Shown here one piece after another: positions 1-6,385 of a stretch of DNA of 7,936 bases. The stretch lies in NCBI GenBank assembly GCA_016882345.1, contig VGQR01000075.1, forward strand, positions 1-7,936. The letters run 5' to 3'. The DNA comes from Cyanobacteria bacterium K_DeepCast_35m_m2_023. Lineage in GTDB: Bacteria > Cyanobacteriota > Cyanobacteriia > PCC-6307 > Cyanobiaceae. The notes under the pieces are model-generated. The model searched no databases. It saw only the letters and a list, made by a program, of their open reading frames with translations, and had not been told where the DNA came from. Positions within the stretch are counted from its first letter, which is position 1. Each line of letters opens with the position of its first letter. A program made the position numbers and the translations under genes.

Positions 1-153
1 GGCAGTCGCATCCATGAGCACTTCGCCCAGCTCGGTGGCGTGGAGCTGGAGCTGCCTGCACGCTCCTCCCTGCCGATCCCCGCTCAGTTCGCGGGCGAAG
101 TGGACGTGGAAACCTCAAGAGATCGACCATCACCGGAGAAGAGTCCGCTGTGA
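1..153 (+). CDS. FitA/VapB-like antitoxin, C-terminal part (5' end outside window)
   Basis: An open frame runs in from the left edge for 50 residues and stops at a TGA at 151-153. The stop overlaps the GTG start of the PIN toxin, the usual antitoxin-before-toxin layout. The readable part has the stretch RIHEHFAQLGGVELELPARS, which resembles the C-terminal tail of FitA-type ribbon-helix-helix antitoxins. In that family this tail lies over the toxin active site, and the N-terminal half, which is not visible here, binds operator DNA and represses the operon. The last 15 or so residues (rich in S, P and E) look like a variable extension. The call rests on position plus weak tail similarity, and the DNA-binding domain cannot be checked from this window. 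Confidence 0.6.
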   Translation, partial: GSRIHEHFAQLGGVELELPARSSLPIPAQFAGEVDVETSRDRPSPEKSPL

Positions 154-572
154 TCGTGCTGGATAGCAATGTGATCTCGGAGCTGATGCGGCCGCAGCCA
201 GAACCACGGGTGCTGGCCTGGGCCAATGGCCTTGATCCAGAGGCGGTGGTGATCACGGCCATGAACGAAGCCGAAATCCTGCACGGCCTGGCCCGGCTGC
301 CGGATGGTCGCCGCAAGCAGCAACTGCATCAAAGCTGGGATGCGCTGGCGACCGAATTATTCGCTGGCCGAATTTGGCCCTTCTCCAACGAGGCGGCCCA
401 CTGGTACGGCGAACTGCTGTGGCGGCGGGAATGGCTGGCCCGACCCATGGCGACAGCGGATGCAGTGATCGCAGCCACGGCGCTGGCCCATGGCGCTCGC
501 CTGGCCACAAGAAACGTGGCCGACTTTGCCGAGATCGGGCTGGAGTTGATCAATCCCTGGGACTTGCCCTGA
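150..572 (+). CDS. vapC: FitB/VapC-family PIN-domain toxin (ribonuclease)
   Basis: This is a 140-residue PIN-domain protein, the normal length for a FitB/VapC toxin. The family cleaves RNA using a metal ion held by a cluster of acidic residues. Visible are D5 in MIVLDSNVISELMRP, E42 in NEAEILHG, D104 in ATADAVIAATA, and a late acidic position in TRNVADF (D125). The start and the closing INPWDLP closely resemble the gonococcal FitB pattern (INPWD-like end). The GTG at 150 was chosen because it begins exactly at the conserved strand MIVLDSN and overlaps the upstream stop, which suggests translational coupling. Expression is probably autoregulated by the upstream antitoxin. All catalytic positions are present, so the toxin looks intact. 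The RNA target cannot be told from sequence. Confidence 0.88.
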   Translation: MIVLDSNVISELMRPQPEPRVLAWANGLDPEAVVITAMNEAEILHGLARLPDGRRKQQLHQSWDALATELFAGRIWPFSNEAAHWYGELLWRREWLARPMATADAVIAATALAHGARLATRNVADFAEIGLELINPWDLP

Positions 573-667
573 ACTGCCCTGGGCTTGTTGGTTTCTGCCA
601 CCGCCACCTTGAGCATGGCCACAAAGCATCGGATCCCCATGACCAGATCAGTTCTCGCTGAGCAGCC
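573..667 (+). other. 95-nt spacer between the two toxin-antitoxin loci
   Basis: I see no coding signal, clear promoter or terminator with a T-run in this gap. It separates the PIN toxin stop from the ATG of the YefM-like antitoxin. A GAG triplet 6-8 bases before that ATG is the only possible ribosome-binding hint. Confidence 0.4.
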
Positions 668-1078
668 ATGAACATCATCTCGGCGCAGGAGGCTGGCGAG
701 GGATTGGACGCCCTGATCGATCAGGTACTCGCGTCCCACGAGCCGCTCCTGATCACAGGGATGGAGCGAAACGCGGTGCTGATATCAGAAGAGGTCTGGC
801 GTGGCATCCAGGACACCCTCCATCTGGTCTCGATTCCCGGGATGCGTGAGTCAATCCTCAATGGCATGGGCACCCCACGGAACCCAGCAGGGGCGCCTCG
901 GCTTGTGCATGGGCAGCAGCTCCTGGTTGGGGAAACGCTCTTCGGTGCACCAGAGCCGGCCCTGGCGGATCTGCCGGTGTTGAAGCTTGCGTCGGTTCAC
1001 GGTTTTCGCCGCCGAGGTGGCGCTCGGCCCACCTGCTCAAAGCAGGCGCTCAGCGCTGGCAGAGGCTGGAAGCCCTAA
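668..1078 (+). CDS. YefM/Phd-family antitoxin with replaced C-terminus (orphan, probably decaying)
   Basis: Residues 1 to about 69 read as a YefM-type antitoxin: MNIISAQEAGEGLDALIDQV, then LITGMERNAVLISEEVW, then a helix ending SIPGMRESILNGMGTP. These proteins bind operator DNA with the N-terminal domain and neutralise a YoeB/Txe-type RNase with a disordered acidic C-terminus. A normal member is about 80-85 residues and ends in an acidic tail of the EECSE type. Here the frame leaves the family at about nucleotide 877 and continues for 67 residues of unrelated sequence to a stop at 1076-1078. No YoeB-like frame follows in any reading frame. The N-terminal fold could still bind DNA, but toxin-neutralising residues appear lost. 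It could instead be classed as a pseudogene. Family identity is confident; function is not. Confidence 0.65.
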   Translation: MNIISAQEAGEGLDALIDQVLASHEPLLITGMERNAVLISEEVWRGIQDTLHLVSIPGMRESILNGMGTPRNPAGAPRLVHGQQLLVGETLFGAPEPALADLPVLKLASVHGFRRRGGARPTCSKQALSAGRGWKP

Positions 1079-1128
1079 CGCCAGTCGCAGCAAGGGCTTT
1101 GAGCCGAAAACCCTGATTGAGAAAAGGA
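879..1128. other. Degenerate stretch with no recognisable gene
   Basis: From the end of the YefM homology to the tRNA 3' end I recognise no gene. The plus frame that continues from YefM has no familiar motif. The minus strand carries a stop-to-stop frame (851-1036) with a protein-like composition, including RQIRQGRLWCTEERFPNQEL, which I cannot assign. A 6-bp hairpin sits at 1032-1037/1041-1046 with a 3-nt loop and no T-run. The whole segment is best read as remnant DNA from a rearrangement beside the tRNA gene. Confidence 0.4.
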
Positions 1129-1199
<71 letters not shown>

Positions 1200-1202
1200 A
1201 GA

Positions 1203-1219
1203 TCAGAGCTGAGCTCTGA
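1203..1219. repeat. Perfect 17-nt palindrome upstream of tRNA-Gly
   Basis: TCAGAGCT, one central G, then AGCTCTGA form an 8-bp perfect inverted repeat. It ends 3 bases before the mature 5' end of the tRNA and lies in the tRNA leader, and also in the upstream region of the transporter. It could be a processing hairpin, though a 1-nt loop is sterically poor for RNA, or a protein-binding operator. No known regulator is assigned. Confidence 0.6.
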
Positions 1220-1228
1220 ACCTGCAGC

Positions 1229-1255
1229 ATTATGGCCTGCGCCTGCCTGCGGCAA
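1229..1255 (-). promoter_or_regulatory. Candidate sigma-70-type promoter for tRNA-Gly
   Basis: Reading the minus strand, TTGCCG (1250-1255) and CATAAT (1229-1234) resemble -35 and -10 boxes with a 15-nt spacer, slightly shorter than ideal. The -10 box matches TATAAT at five of six bases. Transcription would begin about 20 bases before the tRNA and run through the palindrome. This is one of the few AT-rich spots in a GC-rich gap, which supports it modestly. Confidence 0.4.
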
Positions 1256-1271
1256 CCGTGACGAGCAACGC

Positions 1272-2681
1272 GTGACCGACCAGCGACGCGTGACCAGTGA
1301 CGTCAGCGATGCCGCCGCGCTGCAGGGCCCGGCCCGCAGACGCCTGTTCTGGTCCTATGGACTGGGTGATGTGGGCACCGGCATGGGTGCGGCCCTGATC
1401 GGCTTCTATCTGCTGCGCTTCTATGTCGCAGCTGGTCTGCCCCCCTGGCTGGCGGGCCTGGCCTACGGCATCGGCCGGCTCTGGGATGCCATCAACGACC
1501 CGATCGTCGGCTGGCTCAGCGACAAGACCAGCCGCCACCCCTGGGGGCCGCGGGTGCCCTGGATTCTGGCCAGCGCCGTGCCCCTGGGCCTGGCGATGGC
1601 GGCCATGTGGTGGCTGCCCCCCTGGCCAGCCAGCGGCACCCGCTTCTGGATCTTCGTGGCGATCTCGGTGATCGCCAACAGCCTCTACACCTGCGTCAAC
1701 CTGCCTTACACCGCCCTGGCGGCCGAGCTGAGCAGTGACGTCAACGTGCGCACACGGCTCAACACGGCCCGCTTCACCGGGTCGATCCTGGCCACGATCA
1801 CGGCGGCGCTGCTGGCCGGGGTGTTGGTGCGCGACCTGGGCGATCCGCGCTCTTACCTGCCGGCGGGGCTCGTCTCGGGGCTGATCATCGCCACCACGGC
1901 CCTGGTCTGCGGCTGGGGGTTGCTGCCGATGGCGCGCCGCTGCCGCCGTCCCGAGAGCGCGCCCGGCACCACCCGCAAGCTGCTGGCGCGGGTGGGCCGC
2001 AACGGCCGCTTTGTGATGGTGCTGGGGCTGTACCTGCTGCTGTGGTGCGCCCTGCAGCTGATGCAGGCCGTGTCGCTGTTCTTTTTGCCGGTGGTGCTGC
2101 AGGTTCCTGAAGGGCTGAGCAAGCTGATCCTGCTGCCGTTTCTGCTCAGCTCCCTGGCTGGGTTGTGGCTGTGGAGCGCCGTGTCCCATCGCGGCGGCCG
2201 GGTGCTGGCCCTGCGCTGGGGCGGTGGGCTGTGGACCATAGGCTGCCTGCTGGTGATGCTGCTGCAGCCGCTGGACCCGGCGGTCGGGGTGCTGGCCTCG
2301 AGCGCCAACAGCCTCAAGCTGCTGGCCCTGGTGTTCACGATCGTGGTCTCGGGTCTGGGCGCCTCGACCGCCTATCTGATTCCGTGGTCGCTGCTGCCCG
2401 ACGCCATCGATGTCGACCCCGAAAAACCCGCCGGTCAATACAGCGCCTGGATGGTGCTGGCCCAAAAGGTCTGCATCAGCGCGGTGATCGCGCTGTTGGG
2501 GGTAGTGCTCAGCGCCAGCGGCTACAACGAGGCGCTGGCGGCAGGCGCCCAGCCCGCCAGCGCCCTGCTGGCGATCCGGCTGTGCATGGGCCTGATTCCG
2601 GCGGTGCTGATCGTGCTGGGACTGCTGGTGATGCGACGCTGGCCCGAGAAAGGACTGCACCGCACGAGGCCGCAGGCATGA
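1272..2681 (+). CDS. MFS transporter of the GPH (glycoside-pentoside-hexuronide:cation symporter) type
   Basis: This 469-residue, very hydrophobic protein has about 12 predicted membrane helices, the normal size for the family. GPH carriers move sugars or related solutes across the inner membrane with H+ or Na+. Three family hallmarks are visible: RLWDAINDPIVGWLSDKTSR (residues 69-88) with PWGPRVPWI just after, PYTALAAELSSDVNVRTRLN (145-164), and the C-terminal-half SLLPDAIDVD (373-382). The open frame extends upstream through the tRNA locus, so the start must lie after 1200. The GTG at 1272 is the first plausible start, and another GTG at 1290 lies in the second copy of a 10-nt direct repeat. 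No strong Shine-Dalgarno sequence marks either. The gene heads the plus-strand run and its TGA overlaps the next ATG. The substrate cannot be deduced. Confidence 0.85.
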   Translation: MTDQRRVTSDVSDAAALQGPARRRLFWSYGLGDVGTGMGAALIGFYLLRFYVAAGLPPWLAGLAYGIGRLWDAINDPIVGWLSDKTSRHPWGPRVPWILASAVPLGLAMAAMWWLPPWPASGTRFWIFVAISVIANSLYTCVNLPYTALAAELSSDVNVRTRLNTARFTGSILATITAALLAGVLVRDLGDPRSYLPAGLVSGLIIATTALVCGWGLLPMARRCRRPESAPGTTRKLLARVGRNGRFVMVLGLYLLLWCALQLMQAVSLFFLPVVLQVPEGLSKLILLPFLLSSLAGLWLWSAVSHRGGRVLALRWGGGLWTIGCLLVMLLQPLDPAVGVLASSANSLKLLALVFTIVVSGLGASTAYLIPWSLLPDAIDVDPEKPAGQYSAWMVLAQKVCISAVIALLGVVLSASGYNEALAAGAQPASALLAIRLCMGLIPAVLIVLGLLVMRRWPEKGLHRTRPQA

Positions 2682-3460
2682 GCCACCCACCACGCTCCGC
2701 GCTGCCCCGCAGCTGGCGTTCGCCGCGCTGGTTGAACCGCCTGGGAGCCAGCTGCCTGATCGGCGGCCAGGCCCTCAGCGCCCTGTCCAAGGGGCGGGTC
2801 AACAGCAACGACCTGATGGGCGAGCTGATGGAGGCCGGCCCTGGCAGTTTTCTGATTGTGGTGATCACGGCCCTGGCGGCCGGCACCGTGTTCAACATCC
2901 AGGTGGCGGCCGAGCTGACCAAGCAGGGGGCCAGCGCCGCGGTGGGTGGGCTGCTGGCCCTAGGGCTGGCCCGCGAAATCGCCCCGATCCTGACCGCCAC
3001 CCTGATCACCGGCAAGGTGGCCACCGCCTACGCGGCCCAGCTCGGAACCATGAAGGTCACCGAGCAGATCGACGCCATCACGATGCTGCGCACCGATCCG
3101 GTCGAGTACCTGGTGGTACCGCGGGTGCTGGCGATGGTGATCATGACCCCGGTGCAGTGCCTGCTGTTCTTCTTCGTGGGCATCTGGTCGGGCCAGGTCA
3201 GCAGCACCTGGCTGTACCGCATTCCGCCGTCGGTGTTCTGGACTTCGGTGCGCACCTGGATGGAACCCGACGATCTGCCCTCGATGCTGCTCAAGGCGCT
3301 GATCTTCGGTCTGCAGATCGCCGTCATCTCCTGCGGCTGGGGCCTGACCACCAAGGGTGGTCCCAAGGAGGTCGGCAGCAGCACCACCGGCGCCGTGGTC
3401 ATGATCCTGGTGACCGTGGCGCTGATGGATGCGCTGCTGACCAAACTGCTGTTCGGTTGA
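2678..3460 (+). CDS. mlaE: MlaE-type ABC transporter permease (lipid transport)
   Basis: This 260-residue protein is the length expected for the MlaE/DUF140 permease family, which includes E. coli MlaE, plastid Ycf63 and plant TGD1. Family members form the membrane core of ABC systems that move phospholipid or phosphatidic acid between membranes. They work with an ATPase (MlaF/TGD3-like) and an MCE protein (MlaD/TGD2-like), neither of which is in this window. The signature is LAREIAPILTATLITGKVAT (97-116) followed by AAQLGTMKVTEQIDA and DPVEYLVVPRVLA, with several hydrophobic helices on either side. The N-terminal 20 residues are basic and may form the interfacial helix. The start ATG overlaps the previous stop as ATGA, so translation is probably coupled. 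Family assignment is firm; the lipid substrate is inferred from homologues. Confidence 0.9.
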   Translation: MSHPPRSALPRSWRSPRWLNRLGASCLIGGQALSALSKGRVNSNDLMGELMEAGPGSFLIVVITALAAGTVFNIQVAAELTKQGASAAVGGLLALGLAREIAPILTATLITGKVATAYAAQLGTMKVTEQIDAITMLRTDPVEYLVVPRVLAMVIMTPVQCLLFFFVGIWSGQVSSTWLYRIPPSVFWTSVRTWMEPDDLPSMLLKALIFGLQIAVISCGWGLTTKGGPKEVGSSTTGAVVMILVTVALMDALLTKLLFG

Positions 3461-3474
3461 GAGCTCCGTTGCCG

Positions 3475-3912
3475 ATGCACAATGCGCCCATGTCCCTACC
3501 CCAAGACACCGTCGTGCTCGCTCCGCGGTTCTGGGTGCCGCTGGGCGTCGTGCTGCTAGGGCTGGGGCTGCTGCCGCTGCAGGCCCAATGGCAACCGGCC
3601 CTGTGGCTCAGCCTGGTGATCAGCCTGTTCGGCCTGTTTCTGCTGGTGCAGACCACGCTGCTGCGGCTGGTGTTCACGGCCGAGGCCCTCGATGTGCAGC
3701 GTCAGGGCACCGTGCTGCAGCGCTTCCCTTACAGCGACTGGATCAGCTGGCGTGTGTTTGTTCCAACGGTTCCGGTGCTGTTCTATTTCCGTGAACAGCG
3801 GAGCATCCACCTGCTGCCGATGCTGTTCGATGCCGCCGCGCTGCGACAGCAACTGGAAACCCGCCTGGGCGCCAGCGTCACCCCTGCCCCGTCCAGAGCC
3901 GACGAACCATGA
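3475..3912 (+). CDS. DUF3119 family membrane protein
   Basis: This 145-residue protein is of unknown function. Two hydrophobic segments lie near residues 20-37 and 43-66. They are followed by a soluble part of about 65 residues with alternating strand-like pattern: FTAEALDVQRQGTVLQRFPY, SDWISWRVF, VLFYFREQRSIHLLPMLFD, then a helix ALRQQLETR. Two membrane helices followed by a beta-rich module ending in a helix resemble the bacterial PH-like (bPH) layout, but that is my inference. The ATG at 3475 was chosen because it lies 14 bases after the permease stop with GAG upstream; an in-frame ATG at 3490 is equally possible and would drop five residues. The stop overlaps the next start as ATGA. Position between a lipid permease and PlsY suggests an envelope role. 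Confidence 0.82.
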   Translation: MHNAPMSLPQDTVVLAPRFWVPLGVVLLGLGLLPLQAQWQPALWLSLVISLFGLFLLVQTTLLRLVFTAEALDVQRQGTVLQRFPYSDWISWRVFVPTVPVLFYFREQRSIHLLPMLFDAAALRQQLETRLGASVTPAPSRADEP

Positions 3913-4823
3913 GCGATCCCCAGCTCACCCCCGAAACCGCCAGCCACGACGCTGCCAGCGAGCGACTGCTCGAGCTGGCCCTGGTTGACCTGCAGCGCCA
4001 GCGCCAGAGCCTGCTGGACGAGATCCGCCAACTGGAAACGCGGCGCGATCAGATCAACCAGGAGCTGAGCAGCAACTTCAGCGGCCAAGCCGATCAAGTC
4101 GCTCGCCGCATCAAGGGTTTTCAGGACTACATGGTGGGGGCTCTGCAGGATCTGGCCGTGGCCGCCGAGCAGATCGAGTTAGTGCCCCAGAAGGTGCTGG
4201 TGCAACCCTCACCCCTCGATCAGGCCGCAGCCGTCACCGCTGCGGCAGAGCAGAGCCCAGCGTCACCCCCCGCGGCGGCAGGCCTGTTCGCTGCCGACGC
4301 CGAGCTGATCCGCGAACGCCTGGGCGGGTTTCAGGGGCAGCCCGACTTCTATGCCGATCCCTGGAACCTGCGCCGCAGCCTGGATCCGGCCGCCGCCAAC
4401 CTGCTCGACGACTGGTTCTTGAACCAGGGGGGCCGGGGGGCGCAGAACAGCACGGGCAGCCGCAGCCGCAATGCACTGCTCAGCGCTGCCGCGATCGCCA
4501 TCCTGAGCGATCTCTATGGCGAACGGTTCCAGACCCTGGTGCTGGCGGGTGAACCCGAACGCCTGGGCGAATGGCGCCGCGGCCTGCAGGACTGCCTGGG
4601 GCTGGGCCGTGAAGACTTCGGACCCAACAGCGGCATCGTGCTGTTCGAGCGCAGTGATGCCCTGATCGAGCGGGCCGACCGCCTCGAAGAACGGGGCGAA
4701 CTGCCCTTCATCGTGATCGACGCCGGCGTCGCCGCGGTCGACATCCCGCTGTTGCAGTTCCCGCTGTGGCTGGCGTTTGCCGCAGGCCCCGGCGAACAGA
4801 TCGACGACCTTCCCCCCTATTGA
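3909..4823 (+). CDS. DUF3086 family protein (coiled coil plus conserved C-terminal domain)
   Basis: This 304-residue protein belongs to a cyanobacterial family of unknown function. Residues 16-57 are a clear heptad-rich coiled coil (ERLLELALVDLQRQRQSLLD, then EIRQLETRRDQINQEL). Residues 62-95 look helical. An Ala/Pro/Ser-rich linker spans about 100-125. The conserved domain begins near 130 and includes FYADPWNLRRSLDP, then WFLNQGGRGAQNS, and an alpha/beta stretch FQTLVLAGEPERLGEWRRGL and GELPFIVIDAGVAAVDIPLL. It has no signal peptide or convincing membrane helix, so it is probably cytoplasmic or peripheral. The ATG overlaps the DUF3119 stop, so the two are likely made together. No catalytic motif is recognised, and no enzyme activity is claimed. 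Confidence 0.85.
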   Translation: MSDPQLTPETASHDAASERLLELALVDLQRQRQSLLDEIRQLETRRDQINQELSSNFSGQADQVARRIKGFQDYMVGALQDLAVAAEQIELVPQKVLVQPSPLDQAAAVTAAAEQSPASPPAAAGLFAADAELIRERLGGFQGQPDFYADPWNLRRSLDPAAANLLDDWFLNQGGRGAQNSTGSRSRNALLSAAAIAILSDLYGERFQTLVLAGEPERLGEWRRGLQDCLGLGREDFGPNSGIVLFERSDALIERADRLEERGELPFIVIDAGVAAVDIPLLQFPLWLAFAAGPGEQIDDLPPY

Positions 4824-4825
4824 GC

Positions 4826-5494
4826 ATGAGCCTGCCGCTGATCGCCCTGTTGCTGGTTGCCGGATATCTGCTGGGGAGCGTCCCCAGCGGCTATCTGGCC
4901 GGACGCTGGCTGCAGGGCATCGACATCCGCCAACAGGGCTCAGGCTCGACCGGCGCCACCAATGTGCTGCGGGTGCTCGGCAAAGGCCCAGCGCTGGTGG
5001 TGTTCCTGGTCGATGTGCTCAAGGGCACCGCTGCCGTGCTGCTGGCCAAAGCGGCCCTCGAACCGCTGGGGGTCCCCCTGGGGGCCGGGGCCTGGCAGCT
5101 CGACAGCGTCGTCGTCGCCTGCGGCCTGGCTGCGCTGGCGGGCCACAGCTTTCCCATCTGGCTGGCCGGCAAGGGGGGCAAAGCGGTGGCCACCGGCCTG
5201 GGCATGCTGCTGGGGCTGGCCACTCCGGTGGGCCTGGCGTGCTTTGGCGTGTTTCTGACCGTGCTGAGCGTCAGCCGCATCGTTTCACTCTCGAGCATTG
5301 CGGCCGCCATCAGCCTGCCGCTGCTGATGCTGGGCTGGTTCAACAGCCATGGCATGGGCCTGCGCTGGCCCTACCTGATCTTGGCGCTGCTGACCAGCGT
5401 GCTGGTGATTGTGCGCCACAAGGCCAACATCCAGCGCCTGCTCAACGGCAGCGAACCGCGCATCGGCTCACGCGCTGACCAACCCAGAATCTGA
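4826..5494 (+). CDS. plsY: Acyl-phosphate:glycerol-3-phosphate acyltransferase PlsY
   Basis: This integral membrane enzyme of 222 residues transfers an acyl group from acyl phosphate (made by PlsX) to position 1 of glycerol-3-phosphate. The product is lysophosphatidic acid, the first committed intermediate of membrane lipids. All three family motifs are visible: GSVPSGYL (17-24), GSGSTGATNVLR (38-49) and GHSFPIWLAGKGGKAVATG (106-124), plus the closing RHKANIQRLLNG. About five to seven membrane helices fit the known topology. The usual glycine after GGK is alanine here, which I treat as family variation. The frame is open further upstream, but that part overlaps the DUF3086 gene; the ATG two bases past its stop gives the normal N-terminus. 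It is the last gene of the plus-strand run. Confidence 0.96.
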   Translation: MSLPLIALLLVAGYLLGSVPSGYLAGRWLQGIDIRQQGSGSTGATNVLRVLGKGPALVVFLVDVLKGTAAVLLAKAALEPLGVPLGAGAWQLDSVVVACGLAALAGHSFPIWLAGKGGKAVATGLGMLLGLATPVGLACFGVFLTVLSVSRIVSLSSIAAAISLPLLMLGWFNSHGMGLRWPYLILALLTSVLVIVRHKANIQRLLNGSEPRIGSRADQPRI

Positions 5495-5506
5495 GCCTGG
5501 GGATCC

Positions 5507-5575
5507 GCGCCGCTGAGGCGCATTCCGATGATTCGCTTGGAGTGCGCGTCTGGCATCCATGCCATCACGCATGGA
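5507..5575. terminator. Two small hairpins in the convergent plsY/proC gap
   Basis: The 90-nt gap between two converging operons holds two inverted repeats: GCGCC/GGCGC (5507-5511, 5517-5521) and TCCATGC/GCATGGA (5556-5562, 5569-5575) with a 6-nt loop. The position suits a bidirectional terminator, but neither hairpin is followed by a T-run on either strand, so intrinsic termination would be weak. This is a positional inference. Confidence 0.35.
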
Positions 5576-5584
5576 ACAACGGCG

Positions 5585-6385
5585 TTAGCCCAGCTGCCCG
5601 CTGCGCTCGGCAGCAGCCACCACCGCCTCGATGAGGGCGGCACGCAAGCCCCCCTGCTCGAGCACCCGCAGCCCGGCGATGGTGGTGCCAGCGGGGCTGC
5701 TGACCATGTCTTTGAGCTGGGCGGGATGCAGGCTCTGCTGATCCAACAGGGCGGCGGTGCCGGCCAGGGTGCGATGGGCCAGGCGCAGCGCCAATGGCCG
5801 CGGCAGTCCTGAGGCCACGGCTCCATCGGCCATCGCTTCGGCCACCAGAGCCACAAAGGCCGGACCACTGCTGGTCAGGGCCAGAAAGGCATCGAGCTGG
5901 GGTTCGGCCAGGGGCAACACCTCACCCACGGCAGCGAACAGGCGCTCGAGCCACTGGCGTTCGGCAGCCTCGACCCCGTCGCCGTAGGCCAGACCGGTGA
6001 GGCCGCAACGCACCAGGGCGGGGGTGTTGGGCACAGCCCGCACGCAGCGCCAGCCGGGAAACTGACGCTGCAACCGGCTCAGGGTCACACCAGCCAGCAC
6101 CGACACCAGCAGGCGGCCCGCTGGGCCCGCCGGCGCGACGGCTGCCACGGCATCGAGCTGCTGGGGTTTCACCGCCAGCAGCACCACATCACAGGACCAG
6201 GCCGCAGCCGGATCAGTGCTGACCGGGCAGGGCAGCTGCGCCTTGAGACGATCGGCTGAGGCCTGGCTGGCGACCACGGCCCGAACCCTCGCACCCGTCA
6301 GCAGCTCCTGCTCCAACCAGGGTTGCAACAAAGCCTGGGCCATGCGACCCAGGCCAACCACCCCCACACTGGGGTCGTTGATCAC
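5585..6385 (-). CDS. proC: Pyrroline-5-carboxylate reductase
   Basis: This 266-residue enzyme catalyses the last step of proline synthesis, reducing pyrroline-5-carboxylate with NAD(P)H in the cytoplasm. The N-terminal Rossmann motif reads [14 protein letters not shown] (7-20). Other family landmarks are [10 protein letters not shown] (69-78), [10 protein letters not shown] (116-125) and [20 protein letters not shown] (171-190). The family signature [20 protein letters not shown] begins at residue 224, with PAG instead of the more common PGG. Length and motifs indicate an intact enzyme. Translation starts at a GTG that overlaps the sepF stop (GTGA), so the two are probably translationally coupled. 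It is the last gene of the minus-strand cluster. Confidence 0.96.
   Translation of the reverse strand: MINDPSVGVVGLGRMAQALLQPWLEQELLTGARVRAVVASQASADRLKAQLPCPVSTDPAAAWSCDVVLLAVKPQQLDAVAAVAPAGPAGRLLVSVLAGVTLSRLQRQFPGWRCVRAVPNTPALVRCGLTGLAYGDGVEAAERQWLERLFAAVGEVLPLAEPQLDAFLALTSSGPAFVALVAEAMADGAVASGLPRPLALRLAHRTLAGTAALLDQQSLHPAQLKDMVSSPAGTTIAGLRVLEQGGLRAALIEAVVAAAERSGQLG

Noticed and set aside
1032..1046. CCTGCT/AGCAGG hairpin as terminator of tRNA-Gly or the YefM locus
   Set aside because: Three-base loop, no T-run on either strand, and about 80 bases beyond the tRNA end; too weak to call.
2165..2677. Upstream extension of the MlaE permease frame
   Set aside because: It overlaps the MFS coding region by 500 bases in another frame and has an Arg/Gly/Pro-rich shadow composition; the ATG at 2678 gives the family's normal length.
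1230..2693. 487-codon minus-strand open frame opposite the MFS transporter
   Set aside because: Very rich in Gln, His, Gly and Arg with no recognisable motif; it is the antisense shadow of a GC-rich gene whose plus-strand protein has clear GPH hallmarks.
4777..5478. 233-codon plus-strand frame overlapping plsY
   Set aside because: Gln/Arg/Ala/Gly-rich out-of-frame shadow; the plsY frame has all three enzyme motifs.
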